The translations under genes were made by a program, and so were the position numbers. A stretch of DNA of 23,617 bases, from assembly GCA_945860385.1 (NCBI GenBank), contig CAMAQD010000035.1, positions 1 through 23,617 on the forward strand, given 5' to 3'. Below, piece by piece: positions 23,171 through 23,617 of this stretch. Below the pieces are notes generated by a model. The model made no database searches. It saw nothing but the letters and a program-made list of their open reading frames with translations, and was not told the origin of the DNA. Position 1 is the first letter of the stretch, and every line of letters begins with the position of its first letter. The DNA is from Flavobacterium psychrophilum. GTDB taxonomy: Bacteria > Bacteroidota > Bacteroidia > Flavobacteriales > Flavobacteriaceae.

Positions 23171-23349
23171 TTTTTTTATATAATTTATAGTTTTTTATTC
23201 AATGCATACCCTGCAATATTCAGAGCAAAACCTATAAAAGTCATTGCACCAGCTATTAAACTCATTCGACCGGAATTAGGATATTCTACTAATAGGAAAA
23301 TTGAAATTCCAATTAAAATTAGACTTGAAATGTAGATAAAGTTTTTCAT
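23012..23349. repeat. Second copy of a 338-bp duplicated segment
   Basis: 23012-23349 corresponds to 21953-22290 without gaps (constant offset of 1059). It holds the first 53 codons of the TlpA-like gene, the 14-bp spacer and the whole 54-residue membrane-protein gene. Similarity ends abruptly on both sides. Confidence 0.9.
23185..23349 (-). CDS. 54-residue two-helix membrane protein, copy 2
   Basis: Encodes the same two-helix protein as copy 1 with F for I at residue 4, V for I at residue 21 and M for I at residue 29. The open frame extends 14 codons upstream, but the duplicated unit and copy 1 both start at this ATG (23349). Still intact, although the TlpA-like gene that follows it is broken. 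Confidence 0.75.
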   Translation of the reverse strand: MKNFIYISSLILIGISIFLLVEYPNSGRMSLIAGAMTFIGFALNIAGYALNKKL

Positions 23350-23382
23350 TATATATTTAATAGTTATTGATGGAGTGAACTT

Positions 23383-23412
23383 TGTGGGCACGAGCCAGAG
23401 GCATCGCGCTAG
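23383..23412. repeat. REP-like GGGCACGAGCC palindrome
   Basis: GTGGGCACGAGCCAGAGGCATCGCGCTAG contains GAGCC/GGC(A)TC arms and the GGGCAC...CGCGCTA frame shared with the palindrome at 22981. It lies between the duplicated segment and the IS element. Confidence 0.5.
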
Positions 23413-23428
23413 CTGTTGTGCTTATTTT

Positions 23429-23617
23429 TGTCTCGTCCTAAAATAAGTTTACATATTTATACTTAATTCTAAAATAGATTTACAACTCAATTTTAGTCCT
23501 GTTATTGGTTTACAATAATAGGACTTTTTACATAATAATTCTTCCATAATTTTTCTGTTTTTATATTATTTTGATGTACTTGATTTGGTGTAAGATTACC
23601 TATACTCATATGAGGTC
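23429..23617. mobile_element. End of an IS3-family insertion sequence (runs off window)
   Basis: The element begins with TGTCTCGTCCTAAAATAAGT at 23429 and includes the 3' end of a transposase gene on the minus strand. Only one end is in view, so its full length and target duplication cannot be seen. Confidence 0.75.
23502..23617 (-). CDS. IS3-family transposase, C-terminal 37 residues (partial)
   Basis: Reading leftwards from the window edge, PHMSIGNLTPNQVHQNN ... KSPIIVNQ-stop is the characteristic end of an IS3-family OrfB integrase ('RPHMSLG..TP.QVH'). The stop is the TAA at 23504-23502. The catalytic DDE region lies beyond the window. Confidence 0.85.
   Translation of the reverse strand, partial: PHMSIGNLTPNQVHQNNIKTEKLWKNYYVKSPIIVNQ

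Noticed and set aside
1..23617. tRNA or rRNA genes
   Set aside because: I saw no cloverleaf, no conserved T-loop sequence and no rRNA motifs on either strand, though I could not run a covariance search.

Overview
The window is AT-rich, uses Bacteroidota-type promoters (TAnnTTTG), and its proteins look like those of Flavobacterium and close relatives (DUF6132, Crp with a C-x5-CC motif, GGGCAC...TTGCAA palindromes). I read it as a chromosomal segment of a Flavobacterium-like bacterium; this is inference from sequence character, not from a database search.

Layout. (1) 1-1250: two small unrelated genes, each preceded by the same kind of boundary sequence and separated by a ~145 bp foldable repeat, like a small cassette array. 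(2) 1538-1915: a baeRF/'translational machinery'-like protein, followed by back-to-back terminators. (3) 2035-11151: a sulfur block. A CoA-disulfide-reductase-like enzyme with a rhodanese tail is divergent from a Crp/Fnr regulator. Then comes a tight operon: TauE/SafE exporter, CstB-like persulfide dioxygenase-rhodanese, a CX4C mini membrane protein, thioredoxin, a second CX4C mini membrane protein (DUF6132), DUF2892, DUF202, a TPMT-type methyltransferase and an ICMT-type methyltransferase. A sulfide:quinone-oxidoreductase-like flavoprotein and a 46-residue protein follow. (4) 11205-18128: a TetR-controlled efflux operon: TetR, TolC-like, HlyD-like lipoprotein, two ABC ATPases, two ABC-2 permeases. 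(5) 18129-18623: a non-coding patch with a copy of the preceding gene's 3' end, an 11-bp tandem repeat, a solo IS-end-like sequence and degenerate palindromes. (6) 18624-21102: lipoprotein beta-carbonic anhydrase, YihY/BrkB membrane protein, PA2169/DUF2383 four-helix protein. (7) 21617-23617: a recently duplicated stretch (TlpA-like thioredoxin plus a 54-residue membrane protein), one copy broken at a REP-like palindrome, then the end of an IS3-family element running off the window.

How the genes work together. The sulfur block contains the expected parts for oxidising sulfide to sulfane sulfur (SQR-like), moving and oxidising persulfide (thioredoxin, rhodaneses, persulfide dioxygenase), exporting the sulfite formed (TauE), reducing CoA persulfide/disulfide and perhaps methylating thiols. 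The strongest new signal is a shared operator, GTAAC-N4-GTTAC, found in front of the CoADR gene (one mismatch), the TauE operon and the SQR-like gene. In all three the operator centre lies exactly 29.5 bp upstream of the -7 promoter element, a class-II activator position. The regulator gene sits within the block, so this looks like a local sulfide/persulfide-responsive Crp regulon.
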